From: Arenicella sp.
Lineage (GTDB): Bacteria; Pseudomonadota; Gammaproteobacteria; Arenicellales; Arenicellaceae
DNA length: 8,706 bases
Assembly (NCBI GenBank): GCA_016763815.1
Contig: JAESTB010000599.1
Location: 1 to 8,706, forward strand
Direction of reading: 5' to 3'
Shown: piece after piece, positions 1 through 6,458 of the stretch
Layout: every line of letters starts with the position of its first letter
Position numbering within the stretch: position 1 is the first letter of the stretch
The notes under the pieces: model-generated
Databases searched by the model: none
What the model was told of the DNA's origin: nothing
Seen by the model: the letters and a program-made list of their open reading frames with translations, nothing else
Program-made: the position numbers and the translations under genes

Positions 1-2071
1 CAATACTAAATTCTATAATACTAGGCTCAGTATTTAGGGCGGTATTATTCTCAACCGTGGCCACAACTTTCACTATTTCGCCTGAATAGATATTTTCGTC
101 TAATACGTCTAAATTCGTGACCGAAATATTAGTAATGCTGAAGGACTGCAGCGCATCAATGACTAAAGCCGTTTGATATACGCTTCCCGACCAATCTCCT
201 AAGCTGCTCTGCTGAGAGACAATAAACGTGGTGAGTTCTTCTATGGCCAGCTGCTCAGGGCGCTGCACCGAGATAAACGCAAGCATAACTTCGGCCGATT
301 CATGAGCACTACTAGCTTGATCGCCGAAGCCTCCATCAATTTTCTTTTGTGCTAGCAACCAACTCAATGCTAAATCTTGCTTGTTGATGTCAAGTTGCAT
401 TTCAGCGCACGACAATGCAATCAATACTCTCGCTGTGGTTGAAACCGAGCTTGGGCTTTTATTGGTAACGCCCCAACCTCCGTCAAGGTTTTGAGCATCG
501 GCTATAAATTTAAAGGCCTCCCCTAGAACGTCACTGGCTACGCCTTGCGTTTGATTTGATAAGGAACAAAGCGCCAAGCCTGAATCGATTACACTGCTGC
601 CTAGCCCTTGGGTTAAACCCCAGCCGCCATCGCTATTTTGATTAGCCTGCAACGCCTCAGCTATCTCGCGCCCCTGTTGAGGTGATTTTTCGACCACTGC
701 AAGCAGTTGCCGTGCAAGCGAATCGGCGTTTTCAGGTTCAAGAATCTCAAACCATTCCTTAGCGCTAACTTGTGCGTCAAGCTCAACTCCCAATCGAATA
801 AACGTCTGTAAAACTCGGGCACTGTCCCTCACCCTGGTCGAGTCTCTATCGCTCCAGCTACCATCATCATTTTGTTGCTCTAACAACCAAGAGATAGCTT
901 TACCCGAGTTACCATCGCCTAAACCATCAAGTATTCCATCACTCGTAACGTCTTCAATAACGCCAGCGTCAGTGTTGAATCTGGCAGCAGGGTAAACACG
1001 TGCTATTCCTCGGCCGCCAGTAAGTACACTGAAACGATCTTCATATTCAGAACGAACCTGACGAATTTTGCCTAGGTCACTATTGACCGTCGCGCTGCCG
1101 CTAGAGTCGTCAGTCGAGGTTAAATAAATAAATGCGTAGCGAAATACTTTTTGAGATTCGTCAAAGCTGGGATTTCTAACACCATTGACGGCAATTAAGT
1201 CATCAACGCTAAAGTCTTGCTTGGTTCCAGAGACGGTAACGCCCGGTTTTGGCAAATCTCCTTTGGAAAACTCGGTGCCCGGTGCCGGTTCGATTACGAA
1301 GAAGCTTGGTACTTCTTCTTTTTTCGCTAGCCCCATTAAATATAGATCTAACTTGCTAAATCGAACTCTTGCGGCCTCTGCGGTAAAAGTACCATCTCCG
1401 TTATCACGCCAATCATGCCCATATTGGACAGATGCATCGGTGTCGGCAAAAAAGCTCCAATGACTGTCGAGCCGCCCTTGCAAGGCATCAATACCACTAA
1501 CGATCCCCCATTGATGGAGAGTTTCATGCGCTAGAACTTTCAGAGTAAACGAAAAATCACCTCCAGTGCCAAGGTTGACGTTTAATGAGTTTGTTTCATA
1601 ACGATCAATGCTGGCCATGTCGATATAGCCTTTTAGCTCAGATTCACTGCCAAAAATAGCTGAATTTGAATAGATTGGTCTGCCGATTCCCTCTACCTTG
1701 TTCGACACGCCTAAATGAAATGCTACTGCAGACCCAGTATCGAATTCAAAATCGCTAAAAACAACCAGGAAATCATAGTCGTCAGAGTGACTTCGATAAA
1801 ACTCTTTAGCAACAACGGCCCTAGCCGCCGCATTGGTCTTGCCAGTTGAATCATCTCTATCGTAATTACCACTGAATTTGATAACAGAAATTCCATCTAT
1901 GTCTTCTACAAATGTGGCGGTGTGAACTCCTTCAGGAATTTCGAACGGATTCGTCTCGGTGCTCGAATCCGCCAACACTAAAGGTATGTTAACCATTGCT
2001 ACAAACAGAAATGCCCACACACTATTCAGCGCTGCATTTTGTATAACGAGGAATAATCGAATTAAATTCAT
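1..2071 (-). CDS. Exported metallopeptidase-like / toroid-repeat / CARDB protein (C-terminus outside window)
   Basis: The frame is open from the ATG at 2071-2069 to the window edge, giving 690 complete codons. A stop lies directly before this ATG, so no longer start exists; no clear Shine-Dalgarno is seen. Residues 1-34 look like a signal peptide (hydrophobic stretch ending VLA, then D35), so the product is probably exported. HETLHQWG at 182-189 fits an HExxH zinc site; H204 (in SHW) and H219 are possible further ligands, followed by LYLMGL near 242-248. From about 390 to 630 come repeats such as QQNDDGSW, QNSDGGWG, QNLDGGWG, QKKIDGGFG and QQSSLGDW, the pattern of squalene-cyclase/prenyltransferase alpha/alpha toroids. 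No DxDD cyclase motif was seen, so terpene cyclisation is unlikely. From about 640 the sequence resembles the start of a CARDB adhesion-type beta domain. Function is unknown: a secreted or surface protease or binding protein is inferred. It probably shares a transcript with the GspC-like gene 83 bases upstream. Confidence 0.8.
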   Translation of the reverse strand, partial: MNLIRLFLVIQNAALNSVWAFLFVAMVNIPLVLADSSTETNPFEIPEGVHTATFVEDIDGISVIKFSGNYDRDDSTGKTNAAARAVVAKEFYRSHSDDYDFLVVFSDFEFDTGSAVAFHLGVSNKVEGIGRPIYSNSAIFGSESELKGYIDMASIDRYETNSLNVNLGTGGDFSFTLKVLAHETLHQWGIVSGIDALQGRLDSHWSFFADTDASVQYGHDWRDNGDGTFTAEAARVRFSKLDLYLMGLAKKEEVPSFFVIEPAPGTEFSKGDLPKPGVTVSGTKQDFSVDDLIAVNGVRNPSFDESQKVFRYAFIYLTSTDDSSGSATVNSDLGKIRQVRSEYEDRFSVLTGGRGIARVYPAARFNTDAGVIEDVTSDGILDGLGDGNSGKAISWLLEQQNDDGSWSDRDSTRVRDSARVLQTFIRLGVELDAQVSAKEWFEILEPENADSLARQLLAVVEKSPQQGREIAEALQANQNSDGGWGLTQGLGSSVIDSGLALCSLSNQTQGVASDVLGEAFKFIADAQNLDGGWGVTNKSPSSVSTTARVLIALSCAEMQLDINKQDLALSWLLAQKKIDGGFGDQASSAHESAEVMLAFISVQRPEQLAIEELTTFIVSQQSSLGDWSGSVYQTALVIDALQSFSITNISVTNLDVLDENIYSGEIVKVVATVENNTALNTEPSIIEFSI

Positions 2072-2077
2072 TTAAGA

Positions 2078-2089
2078 GTTACCGGTAAC
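2078..2089. repeat. Perfect 12-bp palindrome GTTACCGGTAAC before the exoprotein gene
   Basis: GTTACCGGTAAC equals its own reverse complement and lies 6 bases upstream of the ATG at 2071, where a ribosome binding site would normally be. It could be an operator or could occlude translation. A 12-bp palindrome is expected about twice by chance in a window this size, so function is not established. Confidence 0.35.
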
Positions 2090-2154
2090 GCATCCTAGCG
2101 ATTTTAAAGATAATGAGTAAGAAGACTGATATTGAACGTCAGTTTTAAATCTAG

Positions 2155-2640
2155 CTAATTAGAGTTGATGCTTGGTATGCCTGAAACAGGAAACTCCAAG
2201 GCAACATCACTTGAAACTCTCAACATTGTAGATACCCCTGAAGAAAGATCCTTTTTTATCAAAAATATGTCATTCTGATTGTGGCCATCAATCGAACGTA
2301 GAGCAAGTTGGTGGCTAGCAACCTGCAACACTAAGTAGCTATTTCCACTAATCGTAACCTTGTTACCAACACTAAAGATTGTTGTGCGCCCGTCAATTTC
2401 GACTACGGCATTACCATCCCGAGTCGATGACGCGATTATTTTTACTTCAGATATAGATTTATCAGACAATCCCTTTAGTCGTAGTTTTTGATCATCGGCA
2501 ACGAGAGTTTCAGCCGACCCGCCAGTAATATTTCCACTTTCGTTTGTCCTCTCGCTAAGCAGGTTATAACCGTAGTAGACGACAACGCCAACCAAAACCA
2601 ACCCCGTAAAAAAGAGTGTGAAGTTATGCTTAATACCCAT
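2155..2640 (-). CDS. Small GspC-like (type II secretion homology-region) inner-membrane protein
   Basis: A 161-residue protein with a short N-terminal tail, one membrane segment at about residues 7-28, a polar linker (29-50), and a beta-rich domain at about 52-130. That domain follows the pattern of the periplasmic homology region of GspC: LRLKG at 53-57, a short strand to I69, a turn and strands, SVG at 90-92, then LVLQVASHQLALRS at 103-116. In GspC this region binds the secretin GspD and links it to the inner-membrane platform. True GspC is usually about 270-300 residues and adds a PDZ or coiled-coil domain; here the protein ends about 30 residues after the domain. It may be an orphan or specialised GspC-like adaptor, or a PilP-like protein. 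AAGGG lies 4 bases before the ATG and supports the start. It probably leads a two-gene unit with the exported protein downstream, which would suit a secretion link (inference). Confidence 0.6.
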   Translation of the reverse strand: MGIKHNFTLFFTGLVLVGVVVYYGYNLLSERTNESGNITGGSAETLVADDQKLRLKGLSDKSISEVKIIASSTRDGNAVVEIDGRTTIFSVGNKVTISGNSYLVLQVASHQLALRSIDGHNQNDIFLIKKDLSSGVSTMLRVSSDVALEFPVSGIPSINSN

Positions 2641-2753
2641 AAAACCCTTATTATTTTTATAATTCTCATATCACCTACCTGACATGAGTAATTAAACCCC
2701 AGCGAACAAAAACAGACAATACATCCATTATTTATAGGCTCCCCCTTCCCCCT

Positions 2754-2781
2754 TATTAGACCGGTCCCTGCCTGTCTAATA
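2754..2781. repeat. 8-bp inverted repeat TATTAGAC / GTCTAATA with 12-base loop
   Basis: The arms at 2754-2761 and 2774-2781 are exact reverse complements, separated by 12 bases. The repeat lies 114 to 141 bases upstream of the GspC-like start codon. No T run follows on either strand, so it does not look like a terminator. It could be an operator or a leader hairpin. Confidence 0.35.
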
Positions 2782-2811
2782 GCCAAAGCCTTGGCGAAGA
2801 CTTAAAACATA

Positions 2812-2823
2812 ACTCTATAGAGT
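2812..2823. repeat. Perfect 12-bp palindrome ACTCTATAGAGT
   Basis: ACTCTATAGAGT is self-complementary and lies about 170 bases upstream of the GspC-like gene. On the minus strand TTGACT, a good -35-like hexamer, overlaps its upstream edge, but no good -10 follows at normal spacing. It may be a regulator site or a chance palindrome. Confidence 0.3.
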
Positions 2824-2997
2824 CAATAAAGATACAGTTATTGAAATATTAAACTACAATCCAATTCCATTCAGTAAACGCATCACTCCTTAAGTTTTGA
2901 TAATTTTCAGTGCTTGTTAAGTGCCTGCCTAAGTAAAAATAAGAGCAAATACGTTAAATACTGCTGCGAGAACATTCAAAAAACATTGGCCCTGTTT

Positions 2998-3048
2998 CAT
3001 CGACCTGAACATTTTCACGCGCCTCTTTTTACTTCGAGTTGGTCGATG
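2998..3048. repeat. Inverted repeat CATCGACC / GGTCGATG
   Basis: The arms at 2998-3005 and 3041-3048 are exact complements. After a two-base bulge, AAC (3008-3010) and GTT (3038-3040) extend the stem by three pairs, leaving a loop of about 27 bases. It is GC-rich for this region. It could be a structured RNA, a regulator site or a relic of a mobile element; no gene is attached to it. Confidence 0.3.
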
Positions 3049-3171
3049 CATAACCTCCATTTTATAAGCGCCGTTTCAAGTAGAAAGTTTTAAGCCGCAC
3101 CGAGTTTTATACTGAGTAATACCTCATTAATCACCCGTCTATTATTGTAAATTCATAGCCATTGTGATGCT

Positions 3172-3188
3172 AGGAACGTGTCGTTCTT
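3172..3188. repeat. Short hairpin AGGAACG / CGTTCTT
   Basis: A 7-bp stem, including one G-T pair, with a three-base loop TGT. No T run follows on the plus strand, so it is not a terminator. It is small and may be fortuitous. Confidence 0.2.
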
Positions 3189-3428
3189 GAGCCTAAGTTT
3201 GTCTATAAAAGCATCATTTCGACGCTCTAAATAAGACCATTTTTTCAGCTTAAAACAGCACTAAAAAGGGACCATTTTATTCACCTCTTCGCCTCGTTTT
3301 AAAGCAGACAATAGTCAAATAAAAATACTGTTGTTGCGTTTTCATTAAAAGATCGTTACAGTTTTTGTTAGTCACCTGTCAGATATGCTGATGTATGTGA
3401 GTAAGTTCAGCCGCTGGCCGTGTAATGT

Positions 3429-3446
3429 TTGTTCTGATTAGAACAA
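3429..3446. promoter_or_regulatory. Inverted repeat TTGTTCT-gatt-AGAACAA upstream of nuoA (possible operator)
   Basis: Two perfect 7-base arms flank a four-base spacer, and the element ends 32 bases before the nuoA start codon. The size and symmetry suit a dimeric regulator binding near the transcription start, or a small hairpin in the leader. It does not match a regulator site I can name with confidence, such as ArcA, FNR or NarL sites. Confidence 0.4.
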
Positions 3447-3463
3447 CCGATGTCTAACGCCAT

Positions 3464-3469
3464 GAGGAG
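3464..3469 (+). promoter_or_regulatory. nuoA ribosome binding site GAGGAG (supports TTG start)
   Basis: GAGGAG lies nine bases before TTG at 3479. The in-frame stop TAA at 3455-3457 leaves only TTG 3479 or the internal ATG at 3512 as starts, and the site favours TTG. Confidence 0.65.
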
Positions 3470-3478
3470 TATTTTAGG

Positions 3479-4003
3479 TTGAATGAAGCTACGATAAATC
3501 AGGCCACAAGTATGCAAATATGGCCGCTTGTGGCTTATTTCGTAGCCGTTATTGCTCTGGTGCTAACTATGCTGGGACTGTCTTGGTTGTTAGGTGAGCG
3601 CCGCGCTAATGCCGCCACCAACGAAGCCTTCGAATCTGGCATTGTGTCAGTCGGCAATGCCCAAGGACGCATCTCTGTCGACTTCTACCTGATCGCAATT
3701 TTCTTCGTCATCTTTGACCTTGAGACAGTTTTTATTTTTGCTTGGGCCATCGCCTTTTTCGAATTGGGTTGGCAAGGCTATTTCTCGATTCTGGTGTTTA
3801 TTGCGGTGCTGGTCGTCGCTCTGGTTTACGAATGGCGTTCGGGCGCTTTGGACTGGGGAATTAAAGCTCGAACTGACTTTGATGGACGACCTATGAACGC
3901 TCATTCGCCATTTGACCTAACGCCGGCGGGACCGCCGACATTAACACCCGCACTGACCCCAGAAATTACTGTCAAGCCACCTAGCCAAGAGGAACCTCGT
4001 TGA
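3479..4003 (+). CDS. nuoA: NADH-quinone oxidoreductase subunit A (NuoA)
   Basis: NuoA is a small membrane subunit of proton-pumping complex I, placed at the junction of the peripheral and membrane arms near the quinone pocket. The protein shows three membrane helices at about residues 16-38, 69-92 and 102-117. The conserved FESG is at 51-54, the family core FFVIFDLE at 75-82 with acidic D80 and E82 (E. coli D79 and E81), and GALDW at 122-126. The start is TTG, backed by GAGGAG. At 174 residues it is longer than E. coli NuoA (147); the excess is a proline- and threonine-rich tail from about residue 135, probably disordered and cytoplasmic. It is the first gene of the operon and its stop overlaps the nuoB start by one base (TGATG), which suggests translational coupling. 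Confidence 0.95.
   Translation: MNEATINQATSMQIWPLVAYFVAVIALVLTMLGLSWLLGERRANAATNEAFESGIVSVGNAQGRISVDFYLIAIFFVIFDLETVFIFAWAIAFFELGWQGYFSILVFIAVLVVALVYEWRSGALDWGIKARTDFDGRPMNAHSPFDLTPAGPPTLTPALTPEITVKPPSQEEPR
3989..3994 (+). promoter_or_regulatory. nuoB ribosome binding site GAGGAA
   Basis: GAGGAA sits inside the 3' end of nuoA, eight bases before ATG 4003. This favours ATG 4003 over the in-frame TTG one codon earlier at 4000. Confidence 0.6.
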
Positions 4004-4638
4004 TGGAATGGAATCTAACTCGCCCAGAAGAATCATCTTCTGCACAAACAGATGAAATGATTGAGGAGCAAGTTAAACGCAATGTGATGTTTGCCAATCT
4101 TGACGATTTAATCGCTTGGGGAAGAGCGCATTCTCTATGGCCGTTTAACTTTGGTTTGTCATGTTGCTATGTCGAGATGGCTACCTCGTTTACCTCTCGT
4201 CATGATATTGCCCGCTTTGGTTCAGAAGTCATTCGTGCCACTCCGCGGCAAGCCGATTTAATGGTCATCTCCGGCACCGTGTTTCGCAAAATGGCGCCGG
4301 TGGTGCAACGCCTCTATGATCAATTGTTAGAACCCAAGTGGATCATTTCAATGGGCTCATGCTCCAACTCTGGTGGCATGTACGATATTTACAGTGTGGT
4401 ACAGGGCGTCGACAAGTTTATACCGGTCGATGTTTATGTTCCGGGCTGCCCTCCTCGCCCAGAAGCCTTAATGCAAGGCCTGATGATGTTGCAGGAATCA
4501 ATAAAACAAGAACAACGGCCACTGAGTTGGACAGTTGGTGAACAAGGCATTATTAAGCCTAAAATGCCAAGCCAACGAGACCGTTTACAAAAAGAACGTA
4601 ATGCGGCGACTAAGTATCGTCCACCAACAGATGTATGA
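4003..4638 (+). CDS. nuoB: NADH-quinone oxidoreductase subunit B (NuoB)
   Basis: NuoB carries the terminal 4Fe-4S cluster N2, which passes electrons to quinone at the interface with NuoD. The 211-residue protein has the four N2 ligands with E. coli spacing: tandem C54-C55 (SCCYVEM), C120 (GSCSNSGG) and C149 (PGCPPRPE). The amphipathic region SLWPFNFGLSC before the tandem cysteines is typical of the family. The C-terminal tail is basic and variable (KERNAATKYRPP), as is common. ATG at 4003 is chosen because it has a Shine-Dalgarno at eight bases and shares one base with the nuoA stop; a TTG just before it would add only one residue. Fifty bases separate it from nuoCD. Confidence 0.97.
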   Translation: MEWNLTRPEESSSAQTDEMIEEQVKRNVMFANLDDLIAWGRAHSLWPFNFGLSCCYVEMATSFTSRHDIARFGSEVIRATPRQADLMVISGTVFRKMAPVVQRLYDQLLEPKWIISMGSCSNSGGMYDIYSVVQGVDKFIPVDVYVPGCPPRPEALMQGLMMLQESIKQEQRPLSWTVGEQGIIKPKMPSQRDRLQKERNAATKYRPPTDV

Positions 4639-4688
4639 GGATAGCCGTACCGGTAATTTAAGTAGCAACAAACACACATAGGAATAGC

Positions 4689-6449
4689 ATGCTGGCAGTT
4701 GATCAAACTACAGGTCTTACCATAGTAGCGAAGCTCTTTGAAGAGTTTGGTGCGCAAGCCTTTGTGGTCCAGAAAACGGTTGATGATATTCCGACGCTAT
4801 GGATTCAAGCCGAGTTATTGCACCCGGTTTTAACGTTTCTTAAGCCCCATTTCCCAATGCTTTATGATTTATTCGGTATTGATGAACGACTTCGAGAACA
4901 TCGCGAAGGCCAGCCCGAGTCAGACTTTACCGTGGTCTATCACCTTCTTTCGCTAACTGAAAATCTCGATATTCGCATTAAACTAGCGGCGCAAACCTCG
5001 GCTGACGCTGAATACGCGGTACCCACTATTACGCCTTTATGGGCAAATGCCAATTGGTACGAGCGTGAAGCGTGGGACATGTTTGGAATCAGTTTTACCG
5101 ACCATCCAAACTTATACCGAATTCTTCTTCCGCCAACTTGGGTAGGCCACGCCCTACGCAAAGATCACCCGGCCCGTGCCACCGAGATGGAGCCGTTTAG
5201 TCTAAACGAAACCAAGCAAGCCGAAGAACAAGAAGCATTACGATTTCGCCCTGAAGAATGGGGCATGCAAACAAGTAAAGACGGCACCGAGTATATGTTT
5301 TTAAACTTAGGGCCTAATCATCCTAGTGTACACGGGGTGTTTCGAATTGCATTACAGCTCGACGGCGAAGTTGTAGTCGATGCCGTGCCTGATATTGGTT
5401 ATCACCATCGCGGTGCCGAAAAAATGGGTGAACGGCAATCGTGGCCGTCTTATATGCCGTATACCGATCGGATCGATTACCTTGGCGGGGTAATGAACAA
5501 TCTGCCCTATTGCCTGTCGGTTGAGAAACTTGCCGGTATCGAAGTGCCTGAAAAAGCCAAAGTGATTCGCATCATGCTGGCCGAGCTATTCAGAATATCC
5601 AGTCATCTTGTGTTCTACGGAACCTTCGTGCAAGACATCGGCCAAATGTCACCGGTGTTTTACATGTTTGCTGATCGCGAACGTTTATTTGGCATTATCG
5701 AAGCGATCACCGGTGGTCGAATGCACCCCGCTTGGTTTCGTATCGGTGGCGTCGCCGCTGACTTACCCAACGGTTGGGAAAAATTAGTCAGAGACTTCAT
5801 CGATTCAATGCCAGCTCGCCTTGATCACTACGACAAGATGGCAATGCAAAACAGCATCCTAAAGAATCGCACTATAGGCATTGGTAAATACTCGGCTGAA
5901 GAAGCGATTGAGTGGGGAGTAACAGGCCCTAATTTGAGCGCAACGGGTGTCGACTGGGATCTCCGAAAGCAGCGGCCTTATGCCGGCTATGACCAATTTG
6001 AATTTGATGTGCCAATTGCGCATAACGGCGATTGCTATGACCGCGCAGTGGTCCGAATAGAAGAAATGCGTCAAAGCCTAAGAATTGTAAGGCAGTGTTT
6101 AGACAATATGCCAGAGGGCCCCTACAAGTCGGACCACAGACTCACCTCGCCACCGCCAAAAGAAAACACCATGCATGATATCGAAACCTTGATTCATCAT
6201 TTTTTGCACACCAGTTGGGGGCCTGCGATTCCAGCCGGCGAAGCTTGCGTACCGATTGAAGCAACCAAGGGCTTAAACAGTTACCACTTAATAAGCGATG
6301 GCGGCACTACCTCGTATCGCACTCGAATTAGAACGCCATCATTCCCCCATTTGCAGCAAATACCATTAATCAGCCGCGGATTAATGATCGCCGATTTAAT
6401 TGCCATCATCGCCAGTATCGATTTTGTTATGGCCGATGTGGATAGGTAA
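4689..6449 (+). CDS. nuoCD: NADH-quinone oxidoreductase fused subunits C/D (NuoCD)
   Basis: This is a fusion of the 30-kDa (NuoC) and 49-kDa (NuoD) subunits, which form the quinone-proximal part of the peripheral arm. Residues 1 to about 185 are NuoC, with the signature YEREAWDMFGISFTDHP at 124-140. From about residue 198 the NuoD part begins: NLGPNHPSVHG at 206-216, with H211 and H215 in the quinone-pocket loop, GYHHRGAEKM at 237-246, and YTDRIDYLGG starting at Y258, whose tyrosine corresponds to the quinone-binding tyrosine of the family. It ends with the conserved DFVMADVDR. The length, 586 residues, is close to E. coli NuoCD (about 600). The fusion and the motifs point to the E. coli-type operon rather than the split nuoC/nuoD type. 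AGGA lies five bases before the ATG. There is no frameshift or missing motif. Confidence 0.97.
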   Translation: MLAVDQTTGLTIVAKLFEEFGAQAFVVQKTVDDIPTLWIQAELLHPVLTFLKPHFPMLYDLFGIDERLREHREGQPESDFTVVYHLLSLTENLDIRIKLAAQTSADAEYAVPTITPLWANANWYEREAWDMFGISFTDHPNLYRILLPPTWVGHALRKDHPARATEMEPFSLNETKQAEEQEALRFRPEEWGMQTSKDGTEYMFLNLGPNHPSVHGVFRIALQLDGEVVVDAVPDIGYHHRGAEKMGERQSWPSYMPYTDRIDYLGGVMNNLPYCLSVEKLAGIEVPEKAKVIRIMLAELFRISSHLVFYGTFVQDIGQMSPVFYMFADRERLFGIIEAITGGRMHPAWFRIGGVAADLPNGWEKLVRDFIDSMPARLDHYDKMAMQNSILKNRTIGIGKYSAEEAIEWGVTGPNLSATGVDWDLRKQRPYAGYDQFEFDVPIAHNGDCYDRAVVRIEEMRQSLRIVRQCLDNMPEGPYKSDHRLTSPPPKENTMHDIETLIHHFLHTSWGPAIPAGEACVPIEATKGLNSYHLISDGGTTSYRTRIRTPSFPHLQQIPLISRGLMIADLIAIIASIDFVMADVDR

Positions 6450-6458
6450 GCAGAGATT

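Larger units (their letters stand above)
2641..3478. other. AT-rich divergent intergenic region (838 bp) without a supported gene
   Basis: It separates the minus-strand secretion-type pair from the plus-strand nuo operon and so should hold promoters for both directions. I saw no protein-coding frame with recognisable features, no tRNA, no rRNA, no CRISPR array and no convincing rho-independent terminator. What it does hold is inverted repeats at 2754-2781, 2812-2823, 2998-3048 and 3429-3446, a small hairpin at 3172-3188, and two runs of five C at 2741-2752. No strong sigma-70 promoter stands out. The tpiA, secG and tRNA-Leu genes often found ahead of nuoA are absent. Confidence 0.7.

Noticed and set aside
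390..900. Squalene-hopene or oxidosqualene cyclase activity in the toroid repeats
   Set aside because: The QW-like repeats are present, but no DxDD catalytic motif was found and the protein carries a signal peptide, so a cyclase is unlikely.
1185..1463. 92-codon plus-strand frame within the exoprotein gene
   Set aside because: It is antisense to the metallopeptidase-like domain, where the minus-strand frame has clear motifs. It has no motif of its own.
2124..2145. Hairpin ACTGA/TCAGT after the GspC-like stop as a terminator
   Set aside because: Only a 5-bp stem and no T run on the minus strand, so it does not support a terminator between the two minus-strand genes.
2475..2786. 103-codon minus-strand frame starting MAIRQAGTG
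   Set aside because: It overlaps the GspC-like gene in another frame, has no recognisable domain and no clear ribosome binding site. The GspC-like frame has a membrane helix and domain pattern instead.
3235..3278. Direct repeat GACCATTTT (3235-3243 and 3270-3278)
   Set aside because: Two copies of a nine-base AT-rich word are likely by chance; no array or further copy was seen.
3334..3362. Possible nuo promoter TTGCGT, 17 bases, TACAGT
   Set aside because: Only about three of six and four of six consensus matches; in AT-rich DNA this is expected by chance.
3397..3426. Possible nuo promoter GTGAGT, 18 bases, TGTAAT, just before the 3429-3446 inverted repeat
   Set aside because: The -35 is poor and the -10 lacks the key second A. 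The position would be attractive, but support is too weak to list.
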